64,000 nucleotides of DNA, taken from an uncultured Eubacteriales bacterium. GTDB taxonomy: Bacteria; Bacillota; Clostridia; Lachnospirales; Lachnospiraceae. This document shows, in pieces, positions 7,840 through 17,517 of this stretch; the first letter of the stretch is position 1, and the number at the start of each line of letters is the position of its first letter. The notes under the pieces were generated by a model that saw only the letters and a list, made by a program, of their open reading frames with translations, did no database searches and was not told the DNA's origin. The position numbers were made by a program, and so were the translations under genes. The stretch lies in contig UQXZ01000007.1 in the NCBI GenBank assembly GCA_900545225.1, positions 1 to 64,000 on the forward strand. The letters run 5' to 3'.

Positions 7840-9012
7840 CTAACCAAGCTCATATATACATGCATCTTCCTTTGGTCTGCTGTAAAAGTCTTTTCTTTCA
7901 CCTACAAACTCAAAGTTCATGCTTTCGTATAAATTAATAGCTTTTTTATTGCTTTTTCTCACTTCAAGAACAAAACGCTTTACGCCGTTTTTTCTTCCTC
8001 GTGTTATCAACTCTCTTAAAAGTGCTCTTGCAATACCCTTTCTTCTGTATTCAGGATGTACTGCAACATTTGTGATTTCTGCCTCATCAAGAGAAATCCA
8101 TGCACCGACTAATCCGCATATTGTGTCTCCACAGCATGCAACAAGGTATGATGCATCATCTTTAGAAACTACATCCTTGAGCGCTTCCTCAGACCAGGCG
8201 CCATCGCCTATGGCAATTTTCTCAATCTCCGCTGCACCTGCTGCGTCAGAAGCCTGTATTTCCCTGATAATGTAATTATCTTTTGCCTCTTTTGTTCTTT
8301 CAGCCTGTGAAGGTCTTAAATATTCTGCATTTAATGCTGAAGCTGTTGTAAGTTCTCCTGCCTCAATCATATCCACTGCAGCATATGCAACCTTTGCGGC
8401 GCTTAATTCTATTTCAGTTGGTAATGCATATTTATATGTAAATGTTGCATTTTCCAAGAACTTCTCAAGAACTGCTATTCCGTCACCCACAAATGTAACT
8501 TCTCTGCCTGATGCATTTAATTTCTCTACAAGCTCTTCTGCAGAAATTAATGTATTTTCTTCAATTTTTTCGAGCTTGTACTGCTTAGCACAAGCCTGAG
8601 CCTTAGTATCTGCATCTGAATTAACAGAATTGTATTCATATAATCCACAGTACACATGGGCTCTTCTTGCATCCATTACTGAGCAGATAATACCAGGTGT
8701 TACTCCCACTGTGGCCAGTGTCTTTAATGTAGGCACGGCAACTGTCAGCTTATTAAATGCATATGCCATTGCTTTTGCCTGTGAGATACCTATTCTTAAT
8801 CCCGTAAATGAACCCGGACCTACAGAAACCGCAATATAATCTATGTCCGAGATTTCCATACCGATGCTTTTTATAAGTGCATCTGTCATTGGAAGAAGTG
8901 TCTCAGAATGTTTTGTTCCGGTATTAATGCTGTATTCTCCAACAATCCTGTTGTCCTTAAGGATTGCCACACTTGCAACACTACCGGCACTTTCAATTGC
9001 CAGAACCGTCAT
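7840..9012 (-). CDS. Fused TsaB - RimI protein
   Basis: This 390-residue protein joins two usually separate activities. Residues 1 to about 240 are TsaB, the non-catalytic partner of TsaD, with ESAGSVASVAIL and SVGPGSFTGLRIGISQAKA. Residues about 247-390 are a GNAT domain like RimI, the N-acetyltransferase of ribosomal protein S18. The acetyl-CoA motif is VAVHPEYRRKGIARALL. The fusion is continuous, without a frameshift. It overlaps tsaE by 20 bp, so the two are translationally coupled. TsaB-RimI fusions occur in some Firmicutes. Confidence 0.92.
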   Translation of the reverse strand: MTVLAIESAGSVASVAILKDNRIVGEYSINTGTKHSETLLPMTDALIKSIGMEISDIDYIAVSVGPGSFTGLRIGISQAKAMAYAFNKLTVAVPTLKTLATVGVTPGIICSVMDARRAHVYCGLYEYNSVNSDADTKAQACAKQYKLEKIEENTLISAEELVEKLNASGREVTFVGDGIAVLEKFLENATFTYKYALPTEIELSAAKVAYAAVDMIEAGELTTASALNAEYLRPSQAERTKEAKDNYIIREIQASDAAGAAEIEKIAIGDGAWSEEALKDVVSKDDASYLVACCGDTICGLVGAWISLDEAEITNVAVHPEYRRKGIARALLRELITRGRKNGVKRFVLEVRKSNKKAINLYESMNFEFVGERKDFYSRPKEDACIYELG

Positions 9013-9436
9013 TTTCCACCTCTATCAGTCTGTAATTTAATCCCTTATCCAAATTTTTCGATATGGTTACCCTTATCATATCATTCGGTAAATATTCCTC
9101 TATAACGCTTGGCCATTCAATAAGGCATACACCATTTCCAAAGAAATATTCATCGAATCCGAGATAATCCATTTCGCTCGGATCTTCAATTCTATATGCA
9201 TCAAAATGATAAAGCGGCATTCTTCCGCTGTCATACACCTGAACAATGGTAAATGTAGGACTGTTAACAACTTCTGTTATTCCAAGTCCTTCAGCAAAAC
9301 CCTTTGAAAATGCTGTTTTTCCCACACCGAGGTCACCCTCTAGTGCAAAAATCATTCCCATTTCGGCTTTTTCACCTAACATTTTACCAATTTCAAATGT
9401 TTCCTGTTCGCTGTTAGATTCATATATCATAAGCAA
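8993..9436 (-). CDS. tsaE: tRNA threonylcarbamoyladenosine biosynthesis ATPase TsaE
   Basis: This 147-residue P-loop protein stimulates turnover of the TsaBD complex in t6A synthesis. Walker A is GDLGVGKT (residues 34-41). NSPTFTIVQVY and FDAYRIEDPSEMDYLGFDEY are typical of the family. It is the first gene of the t6A/RNase Z operon. Its stop overlaps the start of tsaB-rimI. Confidence 0.95.
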   Translation of the reverse strand: MLMIYESNSEQETFEIGKMLGEKAEMGMIFALEGDLGVGKTAFSKGFAEGLGITEVVNSPTFTIVQVYDSGRMPLYHFDAYRIEDPSEMDYLGFDEYFFGNGVCLIEWPSVIEEYLPNDMIRVTISKNLDKGLNYRLIEVENDGSGN

Positions 9437-9497
9437 ATCCTCATATAAGCAAACGATATCAGTACTCTTTTTATCAGAAACACTTACACCGTTTAAA

Positions 9498-9586
9498 CAT
9501 TTAACAAAAAAGTTGCCGCAATATCCAGGGGTAAATCATACATTGTTTACGCTACCAAGGGCTACATATGCGACAACTTTTCGTTA
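9498..9586 (-). terminator. Terminator of lysC
   Basis: A long hairpin has a base stem AAAAGTTGCCGCA/TGCGACAACTTTT (one mismatch) enclosing about 50 nt. On the minus strand it is followed by a T run (TTTTTTGTTAAA). It begins 11 bp after the lysC stop and isolates lysC from the tsaE operon. Confidence 0.8.
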
Positions 9587-9596
9587 TATTAATATA

Positions 9597-10907
9597 TTAG
9601 TTAAAAAATGCTTTGTAGATAGCTTTGATTGCATTGTTGAAATCGCTGTTTCTTACACCTACAATAATATTCATTTCACTTGATCCCTGGTCAATCATCT
9701 TAATGTTAACATTTGCTTCAGCAAGTGCCTTGAATATCTTAGAAGCACAACCTGTACTGTTCTTCATTCCTCTACCAACAACGGCAATAAGAGCAAGATC
9801 TGCTTCAAGCTCGATAGAATCAGGATGAACTGCCTGGTGGAGCTGTGATAATACTAACTGTTCCTTTGGAATGAACTGCTCCATGTTAACAAATACTGTC
9901 ATTGTATCGATTCCTGAAGGCATATGCTCAAATGAAATTCCGTTATTTTCAAATACTTCAAGAACTTTTCTACCGAAACCGACTTCAGAGTTCATCTTAT
10001 CCTTATCGATATTTACAGATGCGAATCCCTTCTTGCCTGCAATACCTGTGATTGTATGTCCAGGAACGTGGCATGTACTCTCTACGATCATTGTTCCCTT
10101 ATCTTCAGGAGCATTTGTATTTCTGATGTTAACAGGAATTCCCTCTTTTCTTACAGGGAAAATAACTGATTCATGAAGAACTCCGGCTCCCATGTATGAA
10201 AGTTCTCTAAGCTCCTTATAAGTAATTACTTCTATTACTTCAGGATTTTCTACGATTCTTGGATCAGCAGCAAGGAAACCTGATACGTCTGTCCAATTCT
10301 CGTATACGTCAGCTCTGATTGCACGTGCAAGGATAGCACCTGTAACGTCAGAACCACCTCTGCTGAATGTTTTTACTTCACCATTTGGCATTGATCCGTA
10401 GAAACCCGGAAGAACTGCATTGTCCATTGTGCTTAATCTTGCAGAAAGCTTTTCATTTGTCTCCTCTGAAAGGAACTTTCCGTTTTCATCAAAGAGAATT
10501 ACTTCTGCTGAATCGATAAATTCATATCCGAGACATTTAGCAAGAACGATACCATTGAGGTACTCACCTCTTGATGCGATATAGTCTATTGATGTTCCCT
10601 TTTTAAGGTTCTCAGCAATAACTGCAATCTCATCATCAAGTGATAAATCTAAATCAAGACCTTTGATGATTTCTTCATATCTTGACTTGATAGTATCTAA
10701 TGTATGAGTAAAGTCCATACCAACCTTAGCTTCTCCGTGGCATCTGTATAAAAGGTCTGTTACCTTAATGTCATCTGAAAATCTTTTTCCAGGAGCAGAA
10801 GGTACTACGAATCTTCTCTCTTCTTCTGATAAGATGATGTTCTTTACCTTCTTGAACTGCTCTGCACTTGCAAGTGAACTTCCTCCAAACTTAACCGCCT
10901 TAACCAT
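9597..10907 (-). CDS. lysC: Aspartate kinase
   Basis: This 436-residue enzyme phosphorylates aspartate, the first step toward lysine, threonine, methionine and diaminopimelate. The N-terminal kinase signature is VKFGGSSLA (KFGGSS at residues 6-11). FSRGGSDVTGAILARAI lies in the kinase domain, and two ACT domains follow from about residue 290. The ACT domains imply amino-acid feedback. No lysine riboswitch is visible upstream, unlike dapA in this window. The gene follows trmK by 58 bp and may be read from the dnaG-rpoD promoter. Confidence 0.94.
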   Translation of the reverse strand: MVKAVKFGGSSLASAEQFKKVKNIILSEEERRFVVPSAPGKRFSDDIKVTDLLYRCHGEAKVGMDFTHTLDTIKSRYEEIIKGLDLDLSLDDEIAVIAENLKKGTSIDYIASRGEYLNGIVLAKCLGYEFIDSAEVILFDENGKFLSEETNEKLSARLSTMDNAVLPGFYGSMPNGEVKTFSRGGSDVTGAILARAIRADVYENWTDVSGFLAADPRIVENPEVIEVITYKELRELSYMGAGVLHESVIFPVRKEGIPVNIRNTNAPEDKGTMIVESTCHVPGHTITGIAGKKGFASVNIDKDKMNSEVGFGRKVLEVFENNGISFEHMPSGIDTMTVFVNMEQFIPKEQLVLSQLHQAVHPDSIELEADLALIAVVGRGMKNSTGCASKIFKALAEANVNIKMIDQGSSEMNIIVGVRNSDFNNAIKAIYKAFFN

Positions 10908-10965
10908 AAGTCTACATTCCCCTTTAATATGATTTAGTATTTATATTCATTTATCAGATGCATTT

Positions 10966-11670
10966 TCATAAATAATATGACAATGCTTCTTTGTTAACTT
11001 TAAGTTTATCTTTTAATTCTTGTAATTTGGCCTTTGCCGAATCCGAATCAACTTCGGAAACATTCTCTATTACACCTCGAAGCACCATGCTTTCATGCAA
11101 TAAATATTGCTTTAATGCGGCATTTCGGGATTCAAGGCAATGACTTCCGTAGCTCAATACAACCTCATCTGCACTTCGTACAACTCCGTCGTATTTAGCT
11201 GAAATGATATTGTAGAACCATTTATTTTCATACATGGCAGTTTCTTCCAATATCTGAAATCCATTACCATATAGAAAATTTCTCAGTTCCCTGTAATCTG
11301 AATGAGGAGATACTATTATTCTCATTCCCTCAGAAAACAGGCCTCTGTCCAAGGCCTTCTTTAATATGTTCAGAATTAAATAGCCACCCATACCTGTGAT
11401 GGTTATTACATCTGCTTCATTTTTCTCCAGCTTGTCAAGACCGTCTGAAAGTCTGAAATCTATGTTGGAAACATTTTCATCCTTTGCATTATTGATGGCT
11501 TTCTGAAGAGGCTTTTCTCTTAAATCCATAGCAATAATACTTTTTGCTATTCCGGTCTGTGATAAATAGATAGGTAAATATCCGTGGTCCGTCCCCACAT
11601 CACAGACTCTGAATGCTCTCGGTACAAGATTGGCTACGGTTTTTAATCTGTTAGAAAGATTATCAATCAA
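10966..11670 (-). CDS. trmK: tRNA (adenine(22)-N(1))-methyltransferase
   Basis: This 234-residue enzyme methylates A22 of tRNA. The S-adenosylmethionine motif CDVGTDHGYLPIYL is at about residues 23-36. DVITITGMGGYLI is the second diagnostic motif. It has a C-terminal coiled-coil-like helix. It overlaps the end of rpoD by 8 bp, the usual rpoD-trmK arrangement of Firmicutes. The Nif3-like gene often found next is absent, and lysC takes its place. Confidence 0.92.
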   Translation of the reverse strand: MIDNLSNRLKTVANLVPRAFRVCDVGTDHGYLPIYLSQTGIAKSIIAMDLREKPLQKAINNAKDENVSNIDFRLSDGLDKLEKNEADVITITGMGGYLILNILKKALDRGLFSEGMRIIVSPHSDYRELRNFLYGNGFQILEETAMYENKWFYNIISAKYDGVVRSADEVVLSYGSHCLESRNAALKQYLLHESMVLRGVIENVSEVDSDSAKAKLQELKDKLKVNKEALSYYL

Positions 11671-12961
11671 GGTAATCCTGTAACTTCTTGCTTCGGCTTG
11701 GCTGACGGAGTTTTCTTATAGCCTTAGCCTCAATCTGTCTGATTCTCTCTCTTGTAACCTGGAATTCCTTACCAACTTCTTCAAGAGTTCTTGCCTTACC
11801 GTCATCAAGACCGAATCTGAGTCTGAGAACCTTCTGCTCTCTTTCAGTAAGAGTTGCAAGCTCGTCATCAAGCTGCTCTCTGAGTAATGTAGCCGCTGCT
11901 GCTTCTGCAGGAACAGGAACATTTTCATCCTGAATGAAATCTCCAAGGTGGCTGTCTTCCTCTTCACCGATTGGTGTTTCAAGAGAAACAGGCTCCTGTG
12001 AAATCTTCTGGATTTCACGAACCTTTTCTACAGGTATATCCATTTCCTCAGCAATTTCTTCAGGTGATGGCTCTCTTCCAAGTTCCTGTAAAAGCTGTCT
12101 TGATACTCTTGTAAGCTTGTTGATTGTCTCAACCATATGAACAGGAATTCTGATTGTTCTTGCCTGGTCAGCGATGGCTCTTGTAATAGCCTGTCTGATC
12201 CACCATGTTGCATATGTTGAGAACTTGTATCCCTTACGGTAGTCGAACTTTTCAACAGCCTTGATAAGACCAAGGTTACCTTCCTGAATTAAATCAAGGA
12301 ACTGCATTCCTCGACCTACATATCTTTTGGCAATAGAAACAACGAGTCGAAGGTTGGCCTCTGCAAGACGGCGCTTAGCTACCTCGTTTCCTTCTTCCAT
12401 TCTCTTTGCATATTCAACTTCCTGCTCAGCTGTAAGAAGAGGAATCTGTCCGATTTCCTTAAGATACATTCTTACAGGATCGTCAACGCCGATACCTTCA
12501 GGAACTGATAAATCTATCTTAGAGAGATCGATTTCATCTTCGCTATCAACGTCATCATCAAGATCATCGTCATCGTCAAGCTTATCGTCATCTTCTTCCA
12601 TTCTGATTTCGATCTTCTTGCTTTCAAGATAATCATAGATTTTATCTACATCATCCATGTTATCTAAAACTTCTGATACGGCTTCTGTAATATCCTGATA
12701 ATCAATTACATTCTTATTCTTAGCCGCTTTCTTTACAAGAGATTCTATAATATCAAGGAATTTTTCTTCATCAGTTCTTGTATCTTCTTCATTTTCAGAA
12801 TCAACTGCAGAAGCTTTCTCTTCTTCAGCCTTCTTTGAAGTTCTCTTTCTTGTTGTTTTCTTAGGTTTCTTCTCTTCTACTTCAAGCTCTTTCTTGTCTT
12901 CAGCCTCCATAACCTCTTCCTTAATTTCTTCATTTGTAGTTGTTTCAGCCTTCTTAGCCAT
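11663..12961 (-). CDS. rpoD: RNA polymerase primary sigma factor
   Basis: This 432-residue protein is the housekeeping sigma-A factor. The first 85 residues are a lysine- and glutamate-rich extension, followed by region 1.1 and an acidic Asp-rich linker (about 130-150). Region 2 includes KFSTYATWWIRQAITRAIAD, and region 4.2 includes VTRERIRQIEAKAIRKL. The charged N-terminal extension is longer than in Bacillus subtilis SigA. It lies between dnaG and trmK in the classic macromolecular-synthesis operon. TTGACA/TATTAT promoters in this window match its expected specificity. Confidence 0.97.
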   Translation of the reverse strand: MAKKAETTTNEEIKEEVMEAEDKKELEVEEKKPKKTTRKRTSKKAEEEKASAVDSENEEDTRTDEEKFLDIIESLVKKAAKNKNVIDYQDITEAVSEVLDNMDDVDKIYDYLESKKIEIRMEEDDDKLDDDDDLDDDVDSEDEIDLSKIDLSVPEGIGVDDPVRMYLKEIGQIPLLTAEQEVEYAKRMEEGNEVAKRRLAEANLRLVVSIAKRYVGRGMQFLDLIQEGNLGLIKAVEKFDYRKGYKFSTYATWWIRQAITRAIADQARTIRIPVHMVETINKLTRVSRQLLQELGREPSPEEIAEEMDIPVEKVREIQKISQEPVSLETPIGEEEDSHLGDFIQDENVPVPAEAAAATLLREQLDDELATLTEREQKVLRLRFGLDDGKARTLEEVGKEFQVTRERIRQIEAKAIRKLRQPSRSKKLQDYLD

Positions 12962-13012
12962 TTATCTTTCCTCCCGGTAAAACTCTGTCACGACATGCGC
13001 CCATAGTACTTA

Positions 13013-14812
13013 TCAGTCAAAATTAATTGAAAGTTCTTGAAGCTCCATCTTCCTGTTTGTTAATTCTGCTATCTTAGCGAGATTTTCAGGCTTATTGATT
13101 TCTATTTCATTCTTCTTCTGAAGAATTTTTTTAATAGCATCAGCCAGTGCTTTCTTCGTATCTTCCTCGGAAAGCTGATTTAATTCATCGCTATTGAGAA
13201 CTATGCTTATATTTATATTCTTTTCAACAAATGCATCAAATATCTTTGGTATGTTAAGATTATTCGACAAAATGCCGTCTCTTAACATTTTCCCAACCTC
13301 AGATGACACATCGTTTACAAGATCATCTATTCTTATATATTTCTCCACAGATTCTAAAATCCCCGGATAGCTTGATACAGCCGTAAGGACTATTTTCTCC
13401 GCATTAAGTATTCCTTTATCTATACTTTTGCGTTCTTCTCTGTCCTTTTGAGGATGTATCTCCTGCTTTCTGACCAGAGTCTTATTCTCACCGCCATCTC
13501 GTCTCTTAATGGCAATCATTCCATCTACAATCTGTGTGAGTTCGTTTTTATCTATATGGAATTCATTGGCCACGGTACTGATATAGTTGTTTCGTATGCT
13601 TAAAAACTCAGCCCTGTCCTTATCCATATCTATAGAAGAAAATGAAGCAATTTTTGATGCAGCTTCCTTTTCGAATTCTGCGTTGCTTGCAGGATCACTC
13701 CTGTTAAATTCATGCTCAAGCTGCATTATTTCAAAAATAACACCGTCTACGGCATTATCGATTCTTTTGGACATTTCCTCCCGTCCAAGAACCTTTATAA
13801 GCTCATCCGGATCCTTGTACGGATCTAATATAACCACATACGGTGTAATTCCATATTGTCTTAAAATTGGAATTGCGCGAAGCTTTGCCTTTGTGCCTGC
13901 TTCATCTGAATCGTATATAAGATATACCTTCTTTGCGACTCTGCTTATTTTTCTTGACTGGAACTCTGTAAGAGCAGTTCCAAGGGATGCAACCGTTTCG
14001 GTAAATCCTGCCCGCTGCATGGATATAACATCCATATATCCCTCAACAAGAATTATTCTTTCATTTCTTGTCCTTTTAGCAAGGTAAAATCCATAAAGAT
14101 TTTCACCCTTTTCAAATATTGGTGTCTCCGGAGAGTTAAGGTACTTTGGAATTCCATCTCCAAGCACTCTTCCTCCAAAGCCTATAACCTCTCTGTTATC
14201 TCCAAGTATTGGAAATATTACCCTGCTAAAGAACTTATCTTTTACTCCGGTTTTATATGTAAATAATCCGGATTTTTTCAGGTCGTCATCTGAATAGCCT
14301 TTATCTTTTAAATATCTGTACAGCTTTCCGTCACCTGGTGCATACCCAAGCCCAAAGGCTGTAACAACCTTTGCATCAAGTCCTCTTCTGTGAAGATACT
14401 CTCTTGCTTCAGCACCATTTTCTCCTCTCAGACAATCAACAAAGAAATATGCCGCATCCTTATTAATTGAATAGAGAACTTCCTTACTTTTATCCTTACC
14501 GCCCCTGCTTACTGAAATAATGTCAGGGATTTCAATCCCCGCCTTATCCGCAAGAAGCTTAAAGGCTTCCATAAAGGTTATATTTTCATATTCCTGCACA
14601 AAATTAAAAACGTCTCCGCCCTTATTGCATCCAAAGCAATGATACATCTGACGACCTGGCGATACGGAAAATGACGGTGTCTTTTCTCCATGAAAAGGAC
14701 AAAGCCCCATGTAGTTAGAACCTGATTTTTTAAGGGAAATGTAACTGCCTATAACATCCACAATGTCATTGGCATCCCTCACCTGTTCTTTTAATTGATT
14801 AATATCAGCCAT
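13013..14812 (-). CDS. dnaG: DNA primase
   Basis: This 599-residue primase makes RNA primers for replication. The N-terminal CHC2 zinc finger has C38, H41, C59 and C62 (in GLCPFHGEKTPSF and YHCFGCNKGG). The catalytic core with DGIPKYLNSPETPIFEKG follows, then the TOPRIM domain (VEGYMDVISMQRAGF, YDSDEAGTKA). The C-terminus contacts DnaB helicase. It is transcribed with rpoD, 51 bp downstream. A promoter candidate lies at 14933-14961. Confidence 0.96.
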   Translation of the reverse strand: MADINQLKEQVRDANDIVDVIGSYISLKKSGSNYMGLCPFHGEKTPSFSVSPGRQMYHCFGCNKGGDVFNFVQEYENITFMEAFKLLADKAGIEIPDIISVSRGGKDKSKEVLYSINKDAAYFFVDCLRGENGAEAREYLHRRGLDAKVVTAFGLGYAPGDGKLYRYLKDKGYSDDDLKKSGLFTYKTGVKDKFFSRVIFPILGDNREVIGFGGRVLGDGIPKYLNSPETPIFEKGENLYGFYLAKRTRNERIILVEGYMDVISMQRAGFTETVASLGTALTEFQSRKISRVAKKVYLIYDSDEAGTKAKLRAIPILRQYGITPYVVILDPYKDPDELIKVLGREEMSKRIDNAVDGVIFEIMQLEHEFNRSDPASNAEFEKEAASKIASFSSIDMDKDRAEFLSIRNNYISTVANEFHIDKNELTQIVDGMIAIKRRDGGENKTLVRKQEIHPQKDREERKSIDKGILNAEKIVLTAVSSYPGILESVEKYIRIDDLVNDVSSEVGKMLRDGILSNNLNIPKIFDAFVEKNINISIVLNSDELNQLSEEDTKKALADAIKKILQKKNEIEINKPENLAKIAELTNRKMELQELSINFD

Positions 14813-14932
14813 AGAACCTCTTCCTAAAGCACTTTATTAATATGTAAGTCACATTTTAATGACACATAGAAAAAAGTAATCCCGCATTCTCAAATGAACG
14901 ACCGTGTTAATAGGGAAAAAATAATGTGTGAT

Positions 14933-14961
14933 ATTATACCATATTTACAAGGCCTGAACAA
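14933..14961 (-). promoter_or_regulatory. Candidate promoter of dnaG-rpoD-trmK
   Basis: On the minus strand TTGTTC (14961-14956), a 17-bp spacer and TATAAT (14938-14933) are found about 120 bp upstream of dnaG, just beyond the dgt stop. The -10 box is perfect and the -35 box is weak. Confidence 0.5.
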
Positions 14962-14968
14962 TTGATAA

Positions 14969-15979
14969 TTAAATATCCCAGGACATTGGGATGTATATTT
15001 TTCTAAATGTGTTAATTGAATATGTGTCACTCATTCCGGAAATATAATCACAGATTGCACGCTCTATCTTAGGTTCCTCATCTCTGTTAATTATATCTAT
15101 GTACATCTTAGGAAGCTTATCTATGTTATCTCTATAATATAAGTAAAGAGTTCTGAGCATTCTGTCTGCCTTTTCTTCCTCACTCTTTGCAGTCTTATTG
15201 GTATAGACATTTTTAAACATGAAACTTCTAAGTCCTGTCATTGCCAGATTGACATCTGGATCCATTTTCACATATGGCTTATCCTTGGATATATCAACAA
15301 CTCCCTTTATAAGGGTATTAAGTCTTTCCTTTGTGGAATTACCAAGAATACTGCTGTACTCCTTTGGAATATCAGTTTCCTTTAAGATGCCTGCTCTTAT
15401 GGCATCGTCTATATCGTGATTGATATATGCAATCTTATCGGAGTATCTTACGATGCAGCCCTCCAGTGTACCCGGACTTCCGCTGGTACGATGGTTTAAA
15501 ATACCATCTCTTACTTCTTTTGTAAGATTAAGTCCCTTACCATCTTTTTCTATTTTCTCAACTACTCTTACACTCTGCTCGCAGTGCTCAAATCTTATTC
15601 CTGATACATCTGTAAGTGTATCCTCTCCGATGTGACCAAATGGTGTATGTCCCAGGTCATGACCAAGAGCTATGGCCTCCGTCAGATCTTCATTTAATCG
15701 CAATGCTCTTGCTATGGTTCTTGCAATCTGCGCAACTTCCAATGTGTGAGTAAGTCTTGTTCTGTAATGATCTCCCTCAGGAGAAAGAAAAACCTGAGTC
15801 TTATGCTTAAGTCTTCTAAATGACTTACAGTGCAGGATTCTGTCTCTGTCTCTCTGATAAACTGTTCTCAAATCACATTGAGGGTCATCTGTGTCTCTGC
15901 CCATGGTGGAATCTGAAAAACTGGCATATTTACTTAGAACCATTCTTTCAATCTGTTCTGTCTCTTCTCTTATGGTCAT
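14969..15979 (-). CDS. dgt: Deoxyguanosinetriphosphate triphosphohydrolase (dGTPase)
   Basis: This 336-residue HD-domain enzyme removes triphosphate from dGTP or related dNTPs and so affects nucleotide pools. SFRRLKHKTQVF, RLTHTLEVAQIA (H78) and ALGHDLGHTPFGH (H107, D108) give the HD metal centre. A C-terminal dGTPase-type domain follows. A strong AGGAGGTGATGTGA precedes ATG. It lies directly upstream of dnaG, a frequent order in Clostridia. It could alternatively act on a broader range of dNTPs. Confidence 0.92.
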   Translation of the reverse strand: MTIREETEQIERMVLSKYASFSDSTMGRDTDDPQCDLRTVYQRDRDRILHCKSFRRLKHKTQVFLSPEGDHYRTRLTHTLEVAQIARTIARALRLNEDLTEAIALGHDLGHTPFGHIGEDTLTDVSGIRFEHCEQSVRVVEKIEKDGKGLNLTKEVRDGILNHRTSGSPGTLEGCIVRYSDKIAYINHDIDDAIRAGILKETDIPKEYSSILGNSTKERLNTLIKGVVDISKDKPYVKMDPDVNLAMTGLRSFMFKNVYTNKTAKSEEEKADRMLRTLYLYYRDNIDKLPKMYIDIINRDEEPKIERAICDYISGMSDTYSINTFRKIYIPMSWDI

Positions 15980-16091
15980 TCACATCACCTCCAAATCTAA
16001 AAAACAGTGTCTCTTAATATTATTCTGTATGGAAAGTGTTTTTCCTTTTTTTGTTATCTCAATATTTATATATTTTAAAATAGTAATATGG

Positions 16092-16097
16092 TATAAT
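16092..16097 (+). promoter_or_regulatory. Candidate -10 box of the CNNM/CorC gene
   Basis: TATAAT lies 43 bp upstream of the GTG start, with no clear -35 hexamer. It is the best promoter candidate in the divergent gap between dgt and this gene. Confidence 0.35.
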
Positions 16098-16139
16098 ATT
16101 CGCCAAAACATTTTATCAACATTTTAAAAGGAGTTAGAA

Positions 16140-17447
16140 GTGGACACGTCCCATATAATAGAACTTATAGTTATCATTGTTCTGGTAGTACTTTCTGCAT
16201 TCTTTTCAGCATCTGAAACAGCCTTTTCAATGGCCAGTATGATTAAGCTGAAGTCAATGAGTGAGGAAGGCCACAAGGGTGCCGTAACGGCAATGAAGAT
16301 TCTGGATAATCCAAAAAAAATGCTCAGTACCGTCCTTGTAGGTAATAATATTGTTAATATTGCATCTTCATCAATTGCAACAACACTCTTTATTGCATTG
16401 CTTGGAAGCAGCGGTGCCAGTGTTGCTACAATCATTCTTACGGTTGTTCTTCTTATCTTCGGTGAAATAACACCAAAGACACTTGCTTCAGGAAATCCTG
16501 AACGATTCGCATGTGCAGTTGCACCTGTAATAAGAATGCTTACAGTCGTACTTACACCAATTGTTTTCATAATAAATGTTTTAGCCGGTCTCTTTATTAA
16601 AATCCTTACAAGAGGCAAGAATAACGATAAGAGCGCCATGACTGAATCAGAGCTCAGAGCTCTTCTTGATGTAAGTAGTGAAGAAGGTGTTATCGAAACA
16701 AATGAAAAGGATATTATCAACAACCTTATCGACTTCGGTGATTCTATTGCCAAGGACATCATGACTCCAAGAGCAAATATCGTTTCTATAGATATTAACG
16801 CTACTCTTGATGAAGTAATTGATATCTATAAAGAATATAAGCATTCCCGTGTTCCGGTATACAAGGACAACCCTAACAATATTGTAGGTATTCTTCACAG
16901 TAAGGACATTCTTATGTTCAACACAAAAAAAGATCCTGAATTAAATGAAAAATTCTCAGTATCAGATATTATGAGAAAAGCATATTACACATTTGAAATG
17001 CAGAATAACTCAGCATTATTTAAGGATATGCAGAAACAGAGAACTTCAATCGCAGTTGTAATTGATGAATACGGTGAATTTGCCGGAATCATTACAACAC
17101 AGGATCTTCTTGAAGAAATCATCGGTAAGATTCACGATGAGTATGATGAGAAATCCAAGGACTCATGTATTCAGGTTTCTCCTAACATTTACAAGGTTGA
17201 AGGAAGTCTTAAGCTTGATGACTTAAATGACTTTATCGGTTCTGATCTTACTTCAGAAGAAAATGACTCAGTTGCAGGACTTGTAATTGAAAAGCTTGAC
17301 CGTTTCCCTGTTGCAGGTGATTCAATAACTGTAAATGATCTATATATCACAGTTATTAAAACCGAAAGAAACAGAGTTGAAACAGTACTTGTAAAGAAAA
17401 TAATAAGAGACAATCCACCTGAGGAAGAAAAAGAAGCGGAAAAATAA
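16140..17447 (+). CDS. CNNM/CorC-family transporter (hemolysin-like)
   Basis: This 435-residue membrane protein begins with GTG, six bases after AAAGGAG. An N-terminal DUF21/CNNM membrane domain (about 1-190) has ETAFSMASMIKLKSM and GEITPKTLASGNPER. A CBS-domain pair (about 205-330) includes IMTPRANIVSID and GIITTQDLLEEIIG. A CorC-type C-terminal domain follows (about 345-425). Family members export magnesium or sodium; the older label hemolysin is not evidence of haemolysis. It is one of only two complete plus-strand genes here and ends at a bidirectional terminator shared with murF. Confidence 0.9.
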   Translation: MDTSHIIELIVIIVLVVLSAFFSASETAFSMASMIKLKSMSEEGHKGAVTAMKILDNPKKMLSTVLVGNNIVNIASSSIATTLFIALLGSSGASVATIILTVVLLIFGEITPKTLASGNPERFACAVAPVIRMLTVVLTPIVFIINVLAGLFIKILTRGKNNDKSAMTESELRALLDVSSEEGVIETNEKDIINNLIDFGDSIAKDIMTPRANIVSIDINATLDEVIDIYKEYKHSRVPVYKDNPNNIVGILHSKDILMFNTKKDPELNEKFSVSDIMRKAYYTFEMQNNSALFKDMQKQRTSIAVVIDEYGEFAGIITTQDLLEEIIGKIHDEYDEKSKDSCIQVSPNIYKVEGSLKLDDLNDFIGSDLTSEENDSVAGLVIEKLDRFPVAGDSITVNDLYITVIKTERNRVETVLVKKIIRDNPPEEEKEAEK

Positions 17448-17473
17448 ATCACCCGCTTTCAAAAACAAAATAC

Positions 17474-17512
17474 AAAAAAGCAAGGATGATATATCCTTGC
17501 TTTTTTTTTACT
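17474..17512. terminator. Bidirectional terminator between the CorC-like gene and murF
   Basis: A perfect 10-bp stem AAGCAAGGAT/ATCCTTGCTT (17478-17502) is flanked by A and T runs on both sides. It serves both convergent genes: 27 bp after the CorC-like stop and just beyond the murF stop. Confidence 0.92.
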
Positions 17513-17517
17513 TTAAT

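Noticed and set aside
16140..17447. Hemolysin (toxin) annotation
   Set aside because: The domains are CNNM, CBS and CorC, those of a metal or ion transporter; the hemolysin label is historical.
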